Counted from the stretch's first letter, positions 23,661 to 33,089 are shown. The stretch is DNA of 36,936 bases from Flavobacteriales bacterium UBA2619 (GCA_002339135.1 DDJR01000088.1:8088-45023), one strand, 5' to 3'. Numbers and translations are program-made. Notes: a model not told the origin generated them from the letters alone.

Positions 23661-26600
23661 TTGACGCACTCTAAAAACACATTAACTTTCACACGTAACT
23701 CCATATTTAGATGGACATTGCGATGCTTCGCAGCAGGGTTTCTGTTGGTTGTTTCTTTCTCGATTTTAGTCCAAACACCTTTTATTCAAGGTTACCTCAT
23801 TGCAATAGCAACTGAACAAGCTGAGAAATCACTGGGAATGGACGTAGCTGTTGGCACAGTGGACATCAGCTTCTCCTCAAGGTCACTCACCATCCATGAA
23901 ATAACAGGAGAAACTGAAGGCGTAAAAATTACATGTAAAAGTTTACAATGGAGCGAACTGTGGGACAACAACCGGGGCAAATTCGCATTGGGTTCAGCTC
24001 TTTTTGATACAGTACACGTCAGCATTCAGAGCCTAGAAGATGCCCAAAAAATAGCTCGTCAAATGCGGGATTCCAACGGTGGTGAGGTGCAGGAGCATTT
24101 CATCCGAAGCCTCGTCATCAACAATCTTATTTTTGAACTTCAAGACCAGAGGGCCATTGAAATCGATCACATTGCCTGCGAAAACATTGAAATACACAAT
24201 CAAGATGTGGTTCTCAACCTGTGGAGTATTCACAACGGTTCACTAACTATGCCAGGTTACGACTCTGTAGAGATCGAGAAAAGTTCCGGGTTTTTAAGTG
24301 TCATGAACGGTGAGGTTGATTGTAAAATTCATGAATTAATTTCAAAAGAAGGAAACCTTTCCGCTGAAGTTTTCATGAATAAAAACAATGACTTATCGAT
24401 CCCCAAACTGTCAATCGATGCGAATGCTCATTTGCTGGCAAAGCGGTTTGAAAAATACCTAGATAAAAAAACGCTTGACATTCTTACAAACCTAGCCTCA
24501 GAGAAGGTTATCTGCGATCTCTCTTTTCTAGAGAATGAGTTAATCGTGCACCGCTTTCTTCACGACCAAATCGTATTCTCGGGAAAACTTGGCACAACAA
24601 ACGACAAAATAGATTGGGAAATAAAAGCCACATTGGACTCTAAAATTTCTGAGCCTTGGACAGGAAAACTGTTACAAGAAAACATCGAGATTGACTTGGA
24701 CATCACAGGGTCACAGAACGATGTTCAAGGTACTTTTGTCAGCGACCTCACTGCTGGATATTTCACTTTAGATTGGAGGAATGGAGAAATGGCCGGAAGT
24801 ATTAACTGTGACAGCACATGGACCTCGAAAGGCATTGTAGAAAATTTATACGCTGAGTTTACATGGATTCAAGGAGCCGCTGAAGTCAGCTGGGAAAGTG
24901 ATTTACATGATGTGAGTATCGAATATGATTCGTGGAAACTCTCAAGCCACCTAGTGGGACACACAACGTACCGTGGCGGTTTTCAAGATGCGACTCTGAG
25001 TTTTACAAAACCTTTACTCAAAAAAAACAGCTCTACCCCTCCCATCGACTTTGGGTTTTGCAAACTCGATATTTCACTTGACGGAACACAGGTAGACATC
25101 GATATCAAGTCCGACATCATGGACGCTAATTTGGCGGTGAACATCGAAGAAAAAAAGTGGATGACATGGTTGGAAACTTCGAAAACACAGACACCTGAAA
25201 ATACAAATTTTGATGGATTTCTAACTCAAGGGACTTGTACAGTGTATCAATCTGCACCTTTCTTAGAATTGTTTCATGTGCCATTGGTGGTTGCTGATGA
25301 AATCGAAGCCGTCTGGTCAATCTCGGTGGATCAATACCAAGCTGAGATCACCTCTGATTGGATCAGCATCAAAGATATTCAGTTAAAAAAGCCTGTCATC
25401 AATCTCTCCGGAGGATCTTTTAAAAACTCCATGCATGCTGAAATTTTAGAAGTTAACAAAAACGAATTGTTGATCGCAAAAAAAATCGACATGGAACTTT
25501 TGGGTGATTCTGCTTGGACATACATCTGCAACTGGGAGAATGCAGAGAAAACTAAAGGGTTGCTGAAAATTTATGGAGAGAAAAAAGATGCGTGGGAGTT
25601 TAACTTACTCGACGCCATCATCCCAATGGGGATGGACACTCTCGCTTTTTTTGATATCACGGGGAGATGTAATGGAAACATTGACAACCCATTCATTTCT
25701 ATCTCTGGTGAAGGAAAGAACCTATCGTACGCAAATGAAATCATCCCTTACACAAAAGTTCATTTGGAATATTTTGAAGGCCAAGTACTTGTTGAAAACA
25801 AGATGTCCGGCTTCGGACTTGAAGGTGCTGGAAAGATCGAAACAAATGGATTTGTTGACCTAAATCGTCTCGATGAGCTGGACCTCGACTTGGAAACCAC
25901 ATTGGTAGATTTCCCCATGAACTTTGCCAACAAATTACTCAATGAAAACACTGCAAAACTCGATGGTACGTTAGACGGTGATTTCACAATTCGTGGCTCC
26001 TATCAAAATCCAGAAATTAACGGCGAAGGAGTTTTAAAAGAGGCTGTCGTAGAAGTCTCATATCTGGGCACAGAATACTATGCAAATGGTAAATTTAATG
26101 TCTTGCCTTATGGCATTGAATTAAATGGCATACAAGTTCAAGACCCCAATGGAGGTGAAGCGACGCTTGTAGGCACTGCCATTCATGAAGGATACAAAAA
26201 ATGGAATCTGGATGTTTCACTTAACATTGAAGATGAAACAAAACCACTGGACATCATGAATATCCCCAATTCTCCAGACGCATATTTTTACGGAACGGGG
26301 AAGGCTACTGGAGACATTAACGTATTTGGGTACGATGGAGAAATGACGATAGAAGCGCGACTGAAGACGTTTGAAGGCACAGATTTCGTTCTGCCTATGG
26401 AAACTGCAACAAGCTCTACATGGTCAACTTTTGTTGAGTTTATAGACCACGATGTGACTGAGCAAAGTGACGAGGTCAATCCCAAGAAAAAAACATCCGT
26501 CAATCTTGATTTAATCATTGATGTTCAAGAGGAAAGCAAGGCTCGCATCATTTTCGATGAAGCTGTGGGTGATGAAATTGTGGGGAGATGTCAGGGAATA

Positions 26601-27452
26601 ATCCATCTCGCTCTTGATGATCTTGAAAGACTTTCTATGTACGGGTCTTTAGAGATTATCGAGGGAGATTATCTATTTACACTATACAACTTCATCAATA
26701 AGAAATTTATCGCTGAACCCGGAGGAACAATCAAATGGTTTGGCAACCCCTACGAAGCAGAAATTGATGTCAAAACATCTTATTCTACCCGTACATCTCT
26801 TTTGCCGATAAGTCCTGAGTCTGCAGATGAGGGAAAGAAAAAAGTGGATTTGGTTTTAAACTTAAACGGAAATTTAATGAGGCCCGGAATCAAATTCGAC
26901 ATCGAATTGCCTGAAAGCAACGCGAGGACGAAAGCTACACTTGCTACGCTTATTTCCAATGAGGAAGAAATGAACCGACAAGCATTGTCTCTTCTTGTGC
27001 TACAACAATTTTTACCTCCAGAATGGCAGGCGGCAGCAATTGGGAGTACTGGACTTCAAGAAAACAGCACAGAACTTATCTCGTCACAATTTGGAAACTG
27101 GCTCTCTGGCATTAGCGAAGATGTCAATGTAGGAATTGATTATGATGCAGGATCTAAGGCAGGTGATGAATCCGCTTTAGCTGTAGCATTGTCAACACAA
27201 CTTTTAGACGACAGGCTTCATGTTGAAGGAGAGGTAGGAACCGACAGACTCAACACCGGAGCCTTTGAGGATGTGAAACTTCGTGATGTCCGACTGAGGT
27301 ATGACATCAACAAAGATGGATCGCTTCAACTCACCGGATATTCTTCACAACGATCTACTATACCTGGTCTAGAAGGAGAAAGCGTTCAAGGAGTAGGAAT
27401 ACTCTTTCACAAAGACTTTAACAAATTCATGGATATTTTCAAAAGGAATTGA
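23661..27452 (+). CDS. tamB: TamB (DUF490) translocation/assembly module protein
   Basis: A 1263-residue envelope protein with an N-terminal signal anchor (about residues 18-40, CFAAGFLLVVSFSILVQTPF) and a very long beta-rich body of the AsmA/TamB type. The DUF490 region in roughly the last 400 residues includes GRCQGIIHLALDDLERLSMYGSLEIIEGDYLF and ALSLLVLQQFLPP. TamB-type proteins bridge the inner and outer membranes and are linked to outer-membrane protein assembly or lipid transport. In Bacteroidota a TamL (Omp85) partner is expected but is not in this window. The start is TTG 23661: a stop codon lies two codons upstream in frame and no ATG gives a complete anchor. Divergent from tsaD. Confidence 0.92.
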   Translation: MTHSKNTLTFTRNSIFRWTLRCFAAGFLLVVSFSILVQTPFIQGYLIAIATEQAEKSLGMDVAVGTVDISFSSRSLTIHEITGETEGVKITCKSLQWSELWDNNRGKFALGSALFDTVHVSIQSLEDAQKIARQMRDSNGGEVQEHFIRSLVINNLIFELQDQRAIEIDHIACENIEIHNQDVVLNLWSIHNGSLTMPGYDSVEIEKSSGFLSVMNGEVDCKIHELISKEGNLSAEVFMNKNNDLSIPKLSIDANAHLLAKRFEKYLDKKTLDILTNLASEKVICDLSFLENELIVHRFLHDQIVFSGKLGTTNDKIDWEIKATLDSKISEPWTGKLLQENIEIDLDITGSQNDVQGTFVSDLTAGYFTLDWRNGEMAGSINCDSTWTSKGIVENLYAEFTWIQGAAEVSWESDLHDVSIEYDSWKLSSHLVGHTTYRGGFQDATLSFTKPLLKKNSSTPPIDFGFCKLDISLDGTQVDIDIKSDIMDANLAVNIEEKKWMTWLETSKTQTPENTNFDGFLTQGTCTVYQSAPFLELFHVPLVVADEIEAVWSISVDQYQAEITSDWISIKDIQLKKPVINLSGGSFKNSMHAEILEVNKNELLIAKKIDMELLGDSAWTYICNWENAEKTKGLLKIYGEKKDAWEFNLLDAIIPMGMDTLAFFDITGRCNGNIDNPFISISGEGKNLSYANEIIPYTKVHLEYFEGQVLVENKMSGFGLEGAGKIETNGFVDLNRLDELDLDLETTLVDFPMNFANKLLNENTAKLDGTLDGDFTIRGSYQNPEINGEGVLKEAVVEVSYLGTEYYANGKFNVLPYGIELNGIQVQDPNGGEATLVGTAIHEGYKKWNLDVSLNIEDETKPLDIMNIPNSPDAYFYGTGKATGDINVFGYDGEMTIEARLKTFEGTDFVLPMETATSSTWSTFVEFIDHDVTEQSDEVNPKKKTSVNLDLIIDVQEESKARIIFDEAVGDEIVGRCQGIIHLALDDLERLSMYGSLEIIEGDYLFTLYNFINKKFIAEPGGTIKWFGNPYEAEIDVKTSYSTRTSLLPISPESADEGKKKVDLVLNLNGNLMRPGIKFDIELPESNARTKATLATLISNEEEMNRQALSLLVLQQFLPPEWQAAAIGSTGLQENSTELISSQFGNWLSGISEDVNVGIDYDAGSKAGDESALAVALSTQLLDDRLHVEGEVGTDRLNTGAFEDVKLRDVRLRYDINKDGSLQLTGYSSQRSTIPGLEGESVQGVGILFHKDFNKFMDIFKRN

Positions 27453-27541
27453 CAAAACGTGGTTTGTTTCTTAAACAAGAAACTGGGGAGAAGTTTCGCA
27501 CTAAAGTGGTGACATCTATATCAATAAGCCGTGTGATGCAA

Positions 27542-27549
27542 TATCTTTG
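27542..27549 (+). promoter_or_regulatory. Candidate -7 element TATCTTTG upstream of the T9SS cargo gene
   Basis: Exact TAnnTTTG match in the 196-base spacer after tamB, 99 bases before ATG 27649, implying a leader of about 90 bases. The rest of the spacer holds a short hairpin at 27466-27483 and no gene. Confidence 0.4.
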
Positions 27550-27648
27550 GGACACTGGAAATTAACATTGACGGATACCAAGACCGGTTACCCTCATTTT
27601 TCATCTCACTGGTGTTAAACCCATTACTTCGAATTAAAAAAACATAAA

Positions 27649-28749
27649 ATGAAATCTTTACATTCAATTCTCTTTGCCTCAATGTTAACTTTCGTTGTTT
27701 CTACTTCAGCTCAAATTACCATTACGTCTTCTGACCTTCCTCAAGGTGGAGAATCTTATACAATACAAACCTCGTTGACTGAAACACTTTACGACTTTAC
27801 AACAACCGGTGGAGGGATCGTATGGGATTTCTCTGAATTAGTCTCATCATCCGAAGCCGTTGTCGAATATGGCGCTATGGGAGATGCACCTGTCTTAGCA
27901 CAACTGTCTTTCAACAATGAGTGGACCAATGGTGATTACTTGTGTGATTTATTCGGCCCGGGAGAATTCGATCTCGCTGCATTAGAAACAATAGGTGTTG
28001 ATTTGCCCGTCGCAATCTCAAACCTAAACAACTACTTACAAACCTCAAACGATTCATACAACATCGCTGGCATATCATTGAGCGTGGAAGGATTTGATCT
28101 TCCTGTTGAATACTCAGACATCGATGAAATACACCCCCTTCCATTAAATTTCATGGACGAAATCAACTCTACATCAGCTTATACTGTGAACATACCGGAA
28201 GTCTTTACGTATGAAACTTCAGCATCAAGAGTAGGCTCAGTAGATGGTTGGGGAACCCTAACCTTACCTGGTGGACAAACCCACGAAGTTTTAAGAGTCA
28301 ACACAACAATTTCAACGCACGATATCTTTTCATTGTCCGGATCAGATCCATTCGAAATAGACAGAGAGTCTACTGTTTACTCTTGGTTGGGAGATGGAGG
28401 AATGCCTTACCTAGAAGTCAGTACAATTTTCGGAGCCACTTTCTCTATAGAATATCAAGGAGAGGCGATCATGAAAGACACCTCTGGCACAGACGGCATC
28501 TCTGCTGTTATCCCGAACGCCTTCGTGACATTCCCCAATCCTGTCAATGCTTCTGACGACATTGTTTTAAGTGGTGCAAATATCGATACTGAGTGGGAGC
28601 TCCGAGATGCTTCAGGACGTGTCATGAAGACCGGTTTCGGCAACACAATTCCTACAAATGGATTGGCATCTGGTGCTTACTTGGTTTCTGACATTACATT
28701 TCTAAGCCAAGGATTGCGTTCAAGACCTTCGACGGTAATTATCAAGTAA
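27649..28749 (+). CDS. Secreted protein with C-terminal T9SS type A sorting domain
   Basis: A 366-residue exported protein with signal peptide 1-22 (ending STSAQ) and a beta-rich body I cannot place in a family. The C-terminal module, about 80 residues, has the type IX secretion pattern: FPNPVNASDDIVL, a strand with WELRDASGRVMKTG, an asparagine/glycine turn, LASGAYLVS, and a terminal basic strand ending STVIIK. Such proteins cross the inner membrane by Sec and the outer membrane by the T9SS, and are then released or attached to A-LPS. The gene has a candidate promoter 99 bases upstream and converges with the lipoprotein gene at 28765. Confidence 0.85.
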   Translation: MKSLHSILFASMLTFVVSTSAQITITSSDLPQGGESYTIQTSLTETLYDFTTTGGGIVWDFSELVSSSEAVVEYGAMGDAPVLAQLSFNNEWTNGDYLCDLFGPGEFDLAALETIGVDLPVAISNLNNYLQTSNDSYNIAGISLSVEGFDLPVEYSDIDEIHPLPLNFMDEINSTSAYTVNIPEVFTYETSASRVGSVDGWGTLTLPGGQTHEVLRVNTTISTHDIFSLSGSDPFEIDRESTVYSWLGDGGMPYLEVSTIFGATFSIEYQGEAIMKDTSGTDGISAVIPNAFVTFPNPVNASDDIVLSGANIDTEWELRDASGRVMKTGFGNTIPTNGLASGAYLVSDITFLSQGLRSRPSTVIIK

Positions 28750-28764
28750 AGTCAAGTCAAACGA

Positions 28765-29883
28765 CTACTGACAAGAGTAATCTGAGAGGGGGTCAGGAGA
28801 ACAGAAATTCAATTCTGCTGTCTCATCACCTTCTTGCAAATGCTCTATGGTATCTTCTGTAAATCCGAGCCCAAACACACCTTGAACGGTCCTTGATCCC
28901 CAAAGACCCAAACCACCGTCAATGTTGCTGTATTCTGGCCTGTCTTGGATAACACCAGTGATTGGAGAGTTAATATCTAGGTAGATGGACAGTTGCTCAT
29001 TTGCAACAATAAGTAAGAAATCAAATGCACGTGATATTTGGACGTCTTCATCCCAAATTCCCAACTCTCTTGTTGTCCTGGTGCTCTTTTCCAGTCTTGT
29101 AGAAAGTGTACTGTAAAAGGTTGAACCACCGAAAACCTTGGTCAATTGCTCACCCCCGTCGTCATCATTTGGGTCCAACGATCCAATGGGGATTTCAAGT
29201 GTTCTGTACTTGGAACTGTCTAAAATCGTGAGGAAATCATCCGCCCAATAGTGCTCCATAAAATGAACTCGAATAGCTGCATCATAACGAGCAGCACCGG
29301 GTGTTGAAGACCATTTAAATGTATAATCGGGGTAGGTTACGTTCGTGATACCCACACTTGCAAATCCCAACTTTAAATTGTCAATGCCCATGGGAGGCTG
29401 AGTAATATTTCCCAAAGCCAAAGCAATCATATTTGTATTTGCCTCAATGTCTAGGGTATCATCAATGACAATCTCCAAACGGTACGATGCTTCTGAATTT
29501 AAGTCATCTCCATCTTGACGACGCGTAGAAACAAAATATTCTCTGTGCTCAGGAGCAAAAAACACCCCGTTATCTTCCTTATCCTGAAGAAGGGTATCGT
29601 TTAATTCAAAGACTCTTCCATCAATACCATTAATGACCTCAACGAACTGCGCATGAACACGAGAAGGTTCATATTCAGAAGAGTCGGCGATAAGCGCTAC
29701 TTGGGTTTGATCTCCCTCACCTAACCATGTCCGGTTAATGCGAACCCATTGCGTATCTATTTCTGCATCTAAAAGACCAAATACAACAGGAATAGACTTG
29801 TACGGAGCAGTTAAATCAACATCAGTCGTACAGCTAGAAAGTCCCGCAAGGGAAATTATAAAAAACAGGTGTTTTACTTGCAT
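28765..29883 (-). CDS. Predicted outer-membrane lipoprotein, Bacteroidota-type, function unknown
   Basis: A 372-residue protein with a short lipoprotein signal (lipobox LSSC, cysteine about residue 18) followed by TTDVDLTAPYKSIPVVFGLL. The mature protein is predicted beta-rich and acidic. Its early region, VVFGLLDAEIDTQWVRINRTWLG, looks like large Bacteroidota lipoproteins of the DUF4249-like kind, but I am not certain of that assignment. It probably sits on the outer membrane. A -7-like element TATCTTCG lies four bases before the ATG. It converges with the T9SS cargo gene, and the acyl-CoA reductase gene ends 28 bases upstream on the same strand. Confidence 0.75.
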   Translation of the reverse strand: MQVKHLFFIISLAGLSSCTTDVDLTAPYKSIPVVFGLLDAEIDTQWVRINRTWLGEGDQTQVALIADSSEYEPSRVHAQFVEVINGIDGRVFELNDTLLQDKEDNGVFFAPEHREYFVSTRRQDGDDLNSEASYRLEIVIDDTLDIEANTNMIALALGNITQPPMGIDNLKLGFASVGITNVTYPDYTFKWSSTPGAARYDAAIRVHFMEHYWADDFLTILDSSKYRTLEIPIGSLDPNDDDGGEQLTKVFGGSTFYSTLSTRLEKSTRTTRELGIWDEDVQISRAFDFLLIVANEQLSIYLDINSPITGVIQDRPEYSNIDGGLGLWGSRTVQGVFGLGFTEDTIEHLQEGDETAELNFCSPDPLSDYSCQ

Positions 29884-29887
29884 GACG

Positions 29888-29895
29888 CGAAGATA
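29888..29895 (-). promoter_or_regulatory. -7-like element TATCTTCG, four bases before ATG (minus strand)
   Basis: One mismatch to TAnnTTTG, followed by cgtc and the ATG at 29883. This is the weakest member of the four-base-gap group. Confidence 0.4.
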
Positions 29896-29910
29896 CTTAT
29901 TTGTAGATGC

Positions 29911-30966
29911 TTATTGAAGGTCTAGTAAAAATTCTAGCGAGTCAACTCCATCAGCATAATCATCCAAAGCGGGGAATTGAGCCATTCCAAGATTTGTCTG
30001 AGAAATTTGTGGGGATTGTAGGGTCAGAGAAGACTTAAACTGAATTGCTCCAGATCTGGAAGTGACTACCTGAAGTCCATCTCGGTAACCTGACAACTTA
30101 TCTACAATGGAATCTAGTTCTTGATACCGTTCAATAAACAGGGATCCAACTGGCGATACCCACTGCTCATCTTCTTTCACCAAAAGAAATCCGTTTTCGA
30201 TCAATTCATCTCTGTTGAGAAGCCAAATAGCTTTGTGATAATCATAGTTGTTCGCGTACTTGTTATTCATCGCCAAATCGCCCCATGAAACCCAAGCCCC
30301 GAAACACCTGTCAAGATCGAAGTCTTGGGGAAGGAAAACTTTCGTGGTGCTTCTGCACCCCAAACCAAAATGTGTGAATATATCATCTCCCAAAGCTTTC
30401 AATTCATCTTCTGACTCAGAGCCGTCAAGGACAGCAACACCTGTTCTTTGGGCCCGGAAAAGATGTGGCAAATGACCAAAATAAGAGTCAAAATATCTCA
30501 TGGTATTGGAACTTCCGGTTGCAATGACAGCATCTACCTTACCTAATTTACCCTCAACAAACGTAATTCTACCCTTCAATTTAGGCTCAATGGCTTCCAG
30601 CTCGTGAACAACTCTTTGAGGTAAAATCAAATCGCCACTTGAGGCTTTAATCGCGACATCGTGGCCCGCTACAAGGGAACAAAGAATGTCATGAAATCCC
30701 ACAAGAGGAAGGTTTCCCGCTAAAATAAGCCCCACTCTTTTTCCAGAACTACCTGCGACAGCATCATGCAATTCATAGTGAGAAAACCACGTAATCAGAT
30801 GTTCATCTCTCAATGATTCTCCCCATGATTTGAAAGCCGTCATGACGCTATCAGCTGTAAACCAACCATTGTGAGCTTCTGCCAATTGCAACAATTCTTT
30901 GTCGGTTGGGGCATTGTGACGAAACCAAATACCTAGTTTCTTTAAGACAGGTTGTAGTGTGTTCAC
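29911..30966 (-). CDS. LuxC-family acyl-CoA reductase
   Basis: A 351-residue (from GTG 30966) aldehyde-dehydrogenase-fold enzyme of the LuxC family, predicted to reduce acyl-CoA to aldehyde with NAD(P)H. Supporting segments are KRVGLILAGNLPLVGFHD, ATGSSNTMRYFDSYF and the catalytic-cysteine loop FGLGCRSTTKVF (C204). The open frame extends to TTG 31011, but that would put the start upstream of the only good minus-strand promoter element (TACTTTTG at 31003-30996). I therefore chose GTG 30966, which gives VNTLQPVLKK at the N-terminus. It diverges from a ferredoxin gene. The physiological substrate is unknown, and no luciferase-type genes are nearby. Confidence 0.87.
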   Translation of the reverse strand: MNTLQPVLKKLGIWFRHNAPTDKELLQLAEAHNGWFTADSVMTAFKSWGESLRDEHLITWFSHYELHDAVAGSSGKRVGLILAGNLPLVGFHDILCSLVAGHDVAIKASSGDLILPQRVVHELEAIEPKLKGRITFVEGKLGKVDAVIATGSSNTMRYFDSYFGHLPHLFRAQRTGVAVLDGSESEDELKALGDDIFTHFGLGCRSTTKVFLPQDFDLDRCFGAWVSWGDLAMNNKYANNYDYHKAIWLLNRDELIENGFLLVKEDEQWVSPVGSLFIERYQELDSIVDKLSGYRDGLQVVTSRSGAIQFKSSLTLQSPQISQTNLGMAQFPALDDYADGVDSLEFLLDLQ

Positions 30967-30968
30967 TG

Positions 30969-30990
30969 TATCTTTGTATCTGTAAATTTG
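30969..30990 (+). promoter_or_regulatory. Two tandem -7 elements (TATCTTTG, TAAATTTG) for the ferredoxin gene
   Basis: Exact TAnnTTTG matches at 30969-30976 and 30983-30990, 28 and 14 bases before the ferredoxin ATG at 31005. They are interleaved with the minus-strand element at 31003-30996, so both genes are controlled from about 40 bases. Confidence 0.5.
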
Positions 30991-30995
30991 AAAGG

Positions 30996-31003
30996 CAAAA
31001 GTA
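30996..31003 (-). promoter_or_regulatory. -7 element TACTTTTG for the acyl-CoA reductase gene (minus strand)
   Basis: Exact TAnnTTTG match on the minus strand, just before the ferredoxin ATG on the other strand. It lies 29 bases before the proposed GTG start of the acyl-CoA reductase and decides that start. Confidence 0.5.
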
Positions 31004-31004
31004 C

Positions 31005-31352
31005 ATGGCAATTATTATTACCGAAGACTGCATCAACTGTGGCGCTTGTGAGCCCGAATGTCCCAACACTGCAATCTATGAAGGATCTGCCAAATGGAAG
31101 TTCTCTGACGGTACAGGTTTTGCAGGAAAAGGGGTACACCCAACAGCCGGAGAAGTAGACGCTGACAAGGAAAACGAAGCAATAAGCATGGATTTGTATT
31201 TCATTTCACCGGAAAAATGTACCGAGTGTGTGGGCTTCCATGACGAGCCACAATGTGCTGCAGTTTGCCCAGTAGATTGTTGTGTTGATGATGAAGATTT
31301 GCCTGAAAGTGAAGATGTTTTATTGGCAAAAAAAGCGTTTTTACACGTTTAA
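31005..31352 (+). CDS. 2[4Fe-4S] ferredoxin
   Basis: A 115-residue cytoplasmic electron carrier with two iron-sulfur binding motifs: C9, C12, C15, C19-Pro (CINCGACEPECP) and a second set C72, C75, C84, C88-Pro with C92/C93 (CTECVGFHDEPQCAAVCPVDCC). A 50-residue insertion lies between the clusters, as in the Bacteroidota versions I recall. ATG 31005 gives the classical MAIIITEDCINC start; the frame is open further upstream, but that part overlaps the promoters. It diverges from the acyl-CoA reductase. It may supply electrons to 2-oxoacid oxidoreductases or other low-potential enzymes; the partner is not encoded here. Confidence 0.95.
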   Translation: MAIIITEDCINCGACEPECPNTAIYEGSAKWKFSDGTGFAGKGVHPTAGEVDADKENEAISMDLYFISPEKCTECVGFHDEPQCAAVCPVDCCVDDEDLPESEDVLLAKKAFLHV

Positions 31353-31391
31353 GCCACACAAGATGCATCCCCTTCGATGCGTTACATCAAC

Positions 31392-32273
31392 ATGAAAAGA
31401 TTTACTCTCCGCATTGCTTTTTTCACTGCTTTACTGACACCGCTTTTCACAACTGCCCAAACTGAACAATTCTCATCACTGCAAAAAGCAAAAACTGATT
31501 CTGAACGAGAAATTGCACATCAAGCCCTAAATAAATATGTCGTGCAAAGCCTTAACAACGCGTTAACTGCAGAAGATTTGGAGCCACTCATAAGCAACTG
31601 GCCAGCAGGCAACATTACAGCAGGTGAGGGAAATGAAAAAGTAGTTGTACTGTCTTGGAATTCTGAAAGATCTGATCGGACTCAAGACTACGGAGGCTTT
31701 GTTCTTTTCGGGTTTGAAAGAGACGGAGATTTCACCACATTCAAGTGGACAGAACTGATTCACAGCAGAAATGAAGATCCAACAAATGTTACTCGAAGCT
31801 ACAGAGTAGATGACTGGCCAGGTGCTATTTACTATGAAATCATCCTCACACACGTGAAGAAAAAACCTGTATATACCATGCTCGGATGGGATGGAGCAGA
31901 TGGCCAAGTCACAAGAAAAGTGATTGAGACGATGATTGTCACAAATGATCGGATTCGTTTGGGAGTTCCATATTTAAAAACAGATGAAGGTTTACAAAAG
32001 CGTCACATTCTAGAGTATGGAGATGCACTCCAAGCTACACTTAAATATGAGGCTGAGAACGAAAGGATCGTCATTGACCGCTTGGCTCCTAGTGACCCCT
32101 CGCTTGAAGGTGCAACAGCTTTTTACGGCCCTACAATGGAGTATGACGCCTTTCTTTGGGATGGTGGGAAATGGGTGTTTTCTAAAGACGTAATTGTGAC
32201 CAACAACAAATCGAGTAGAAGAAATAGAGTTTATAACGACCCCAAATCTAACAGGTCTAAAAAATCCAATTAA
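31392..32273 (+). CDS. Exported protein of unknown function
   Basis: A 293-residue protein with a clear signal peptide (residues 1-23, MKRFTLRIAFF to TTAQ). The body contains VVLSWNSERSDRTQDYGGFVLFGF, YTMLGWDGADG and a C-terminal DAFLWDGGKWVFSKDV strand. I believe I have seen this pattern in conserved uncharacterised Bacteroidota proteins, but I cannot name a family. The last 20 residues are basic and Asn/Ser/Lys-rich. ATG 31392 is preferred over ATG 31377 because it begins the signal peptide directly. It follows the ferredoxin by 39 bases and precedes another exported protein by 12 bases, so the three may be one transcript. Likely periplasmic. Confidence 0.75.
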   Translation: MKRFTLRIAFFTALLTPLFTTAQTEQFSSLQKAKTDSEREIAHQALNKYVVQSLNNALTAEDLEPLISNWPAGNITAGEGNEKVVVLSWNSERSDRTQDYGGFVLFGFERDGDFTTFKWTELIHSRNEDPTNVTRSYRVDDWPGAIYYEIILTHVKKKPVYTMLGWDGADGQVTRKVIETMIVTNDRIRLGVPYLKTDEGLQKRHILEYGDALQATLKYEAENERIVIDRLAPSDPSLEGATAFYGPTMEYDAFLWDGGKWVFSKDVIVTNNKSSRRNRVYNDPKSNRSKKSN

Positions 32274-32285
32274 CATCTGATATTG

Positions 32286-33089
32286 ATGAAGCTTCTCTTA
32301 TTCATTCCATGTTTTCTCATCTTTTTACTCAGCTCATTTGCTCAAGACAGCACAGTGACGTCAAGTAAATTCATGCCCTCCATGGCGGAAGAAATTGCGA
32401 ATTTAACAAGAAGGCCCCTCGGAGAAGGCACACTTAATTTTGAGAGGTTTATTATGTATACTGTAGAAGACCATGGGAAAAGTAGAGCTGGTAAAATTTA
32501 TTTCTCAAATGAACATGAAGCCGTAGTTTGGCTTGAAGACATCAATCGAGATGAAAATTTGTTTTTTCGCGCAACACCAGAATCTTCTACAATCACAATC
32601 ACACCATCTATAAAACAAGGATCAGAGCTCTCCCCTGAACTAATTAAAGCCCTAGGGTATGCAGATGACATCGAGCCATCAGAGACCTACATCACAGATA
32701 AAGAAATTCCTGTAGACACGATTGCAAATTCAGAATGTCAAGCTGCAGTTGCACTTTTAGATGAGTTAAAACAAACGATGTGGGTGGCTTTAAAGAAATC
32801 ATTCAAAAAAGCTGACAGACAGATGCTAGAAAGGGGGATTCGTTTAATATTTAACAACCAAACACGCTCTACTTTCCTTTCTTCAGCGATTGTCAATGAC
32901 TCTTGGATCCCACTGGGCTTCAATTGTGACAGCTATCAACTGAGAATCATCAACTGGGGAACAGATGGTGAATTTAAAATAGAACAAGAAGATCTGATGA
33001 TAAAAATCTTGGGACTTGATTTAAATCAGGTTGCTAAAAAATACATCGACGACCTGAACAAAGAAGAGCGTCTTCAAAAAGAGGACTGA
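32286..33089 (+). CDS. Exported protein of unknown function
   Basis: A 267-residue protein with signal peptide 1-20 (MKLLLFIPCF to SSFAQ). The mature part begins with an ITRRP-like segment (EEIANLTRRPLGEG), then a beta-rich region and a lysine-rich helical region with LKKSFKKADRQMLERGIRL. No family is recognised. ATG 32286 is preferred to TTG 32283. It lies 12 bases after the gene at 31392, so the two are probably co-transcribed, and its last 16 bases overlap the 3' end of the convergent Smr gene. No promoter of its own is visible. Confidence 0.7.
   Translation: MKLLLFIPCFLIFLLSSFAQDSTVTSSKFMPSMAEEIANLTRRPLGEGTLNFERFIMYTVEDHGKSRAGKIYFSNEHEAVVWLEDINRDENLFFRATPESSTITITPSIKQGSELSPELIKALGYADDIEPSETYITDKEIPVDTIANSECQAAVALLDELKQTMWVALKKSFKKADRQMLERGIRLIFNNQTRSTFLSSAIVNDSWIPLGFNCDSYQLRIINWGTDGEFKIEQEDLMIKILGLDLNQVAKKYIDDLNKEERLQKED

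Noticed and set aside
27466..27483. Hairpin GTTTCTT / AAGAAAC after tamB
   Set aside because: A weak A/T-rich stem of seven pairs with no T-run following, so it is not a convincing terminator. I found no riboswitch-like structure around it.
30967..31011. N-terminal extension of the acyl-CoA reductase to TTG 31011
   Set aside because: It would place the start codon upstream of the minus-strand -7 element and inside the ferredoxin coding region. GTG 30966 fits better.
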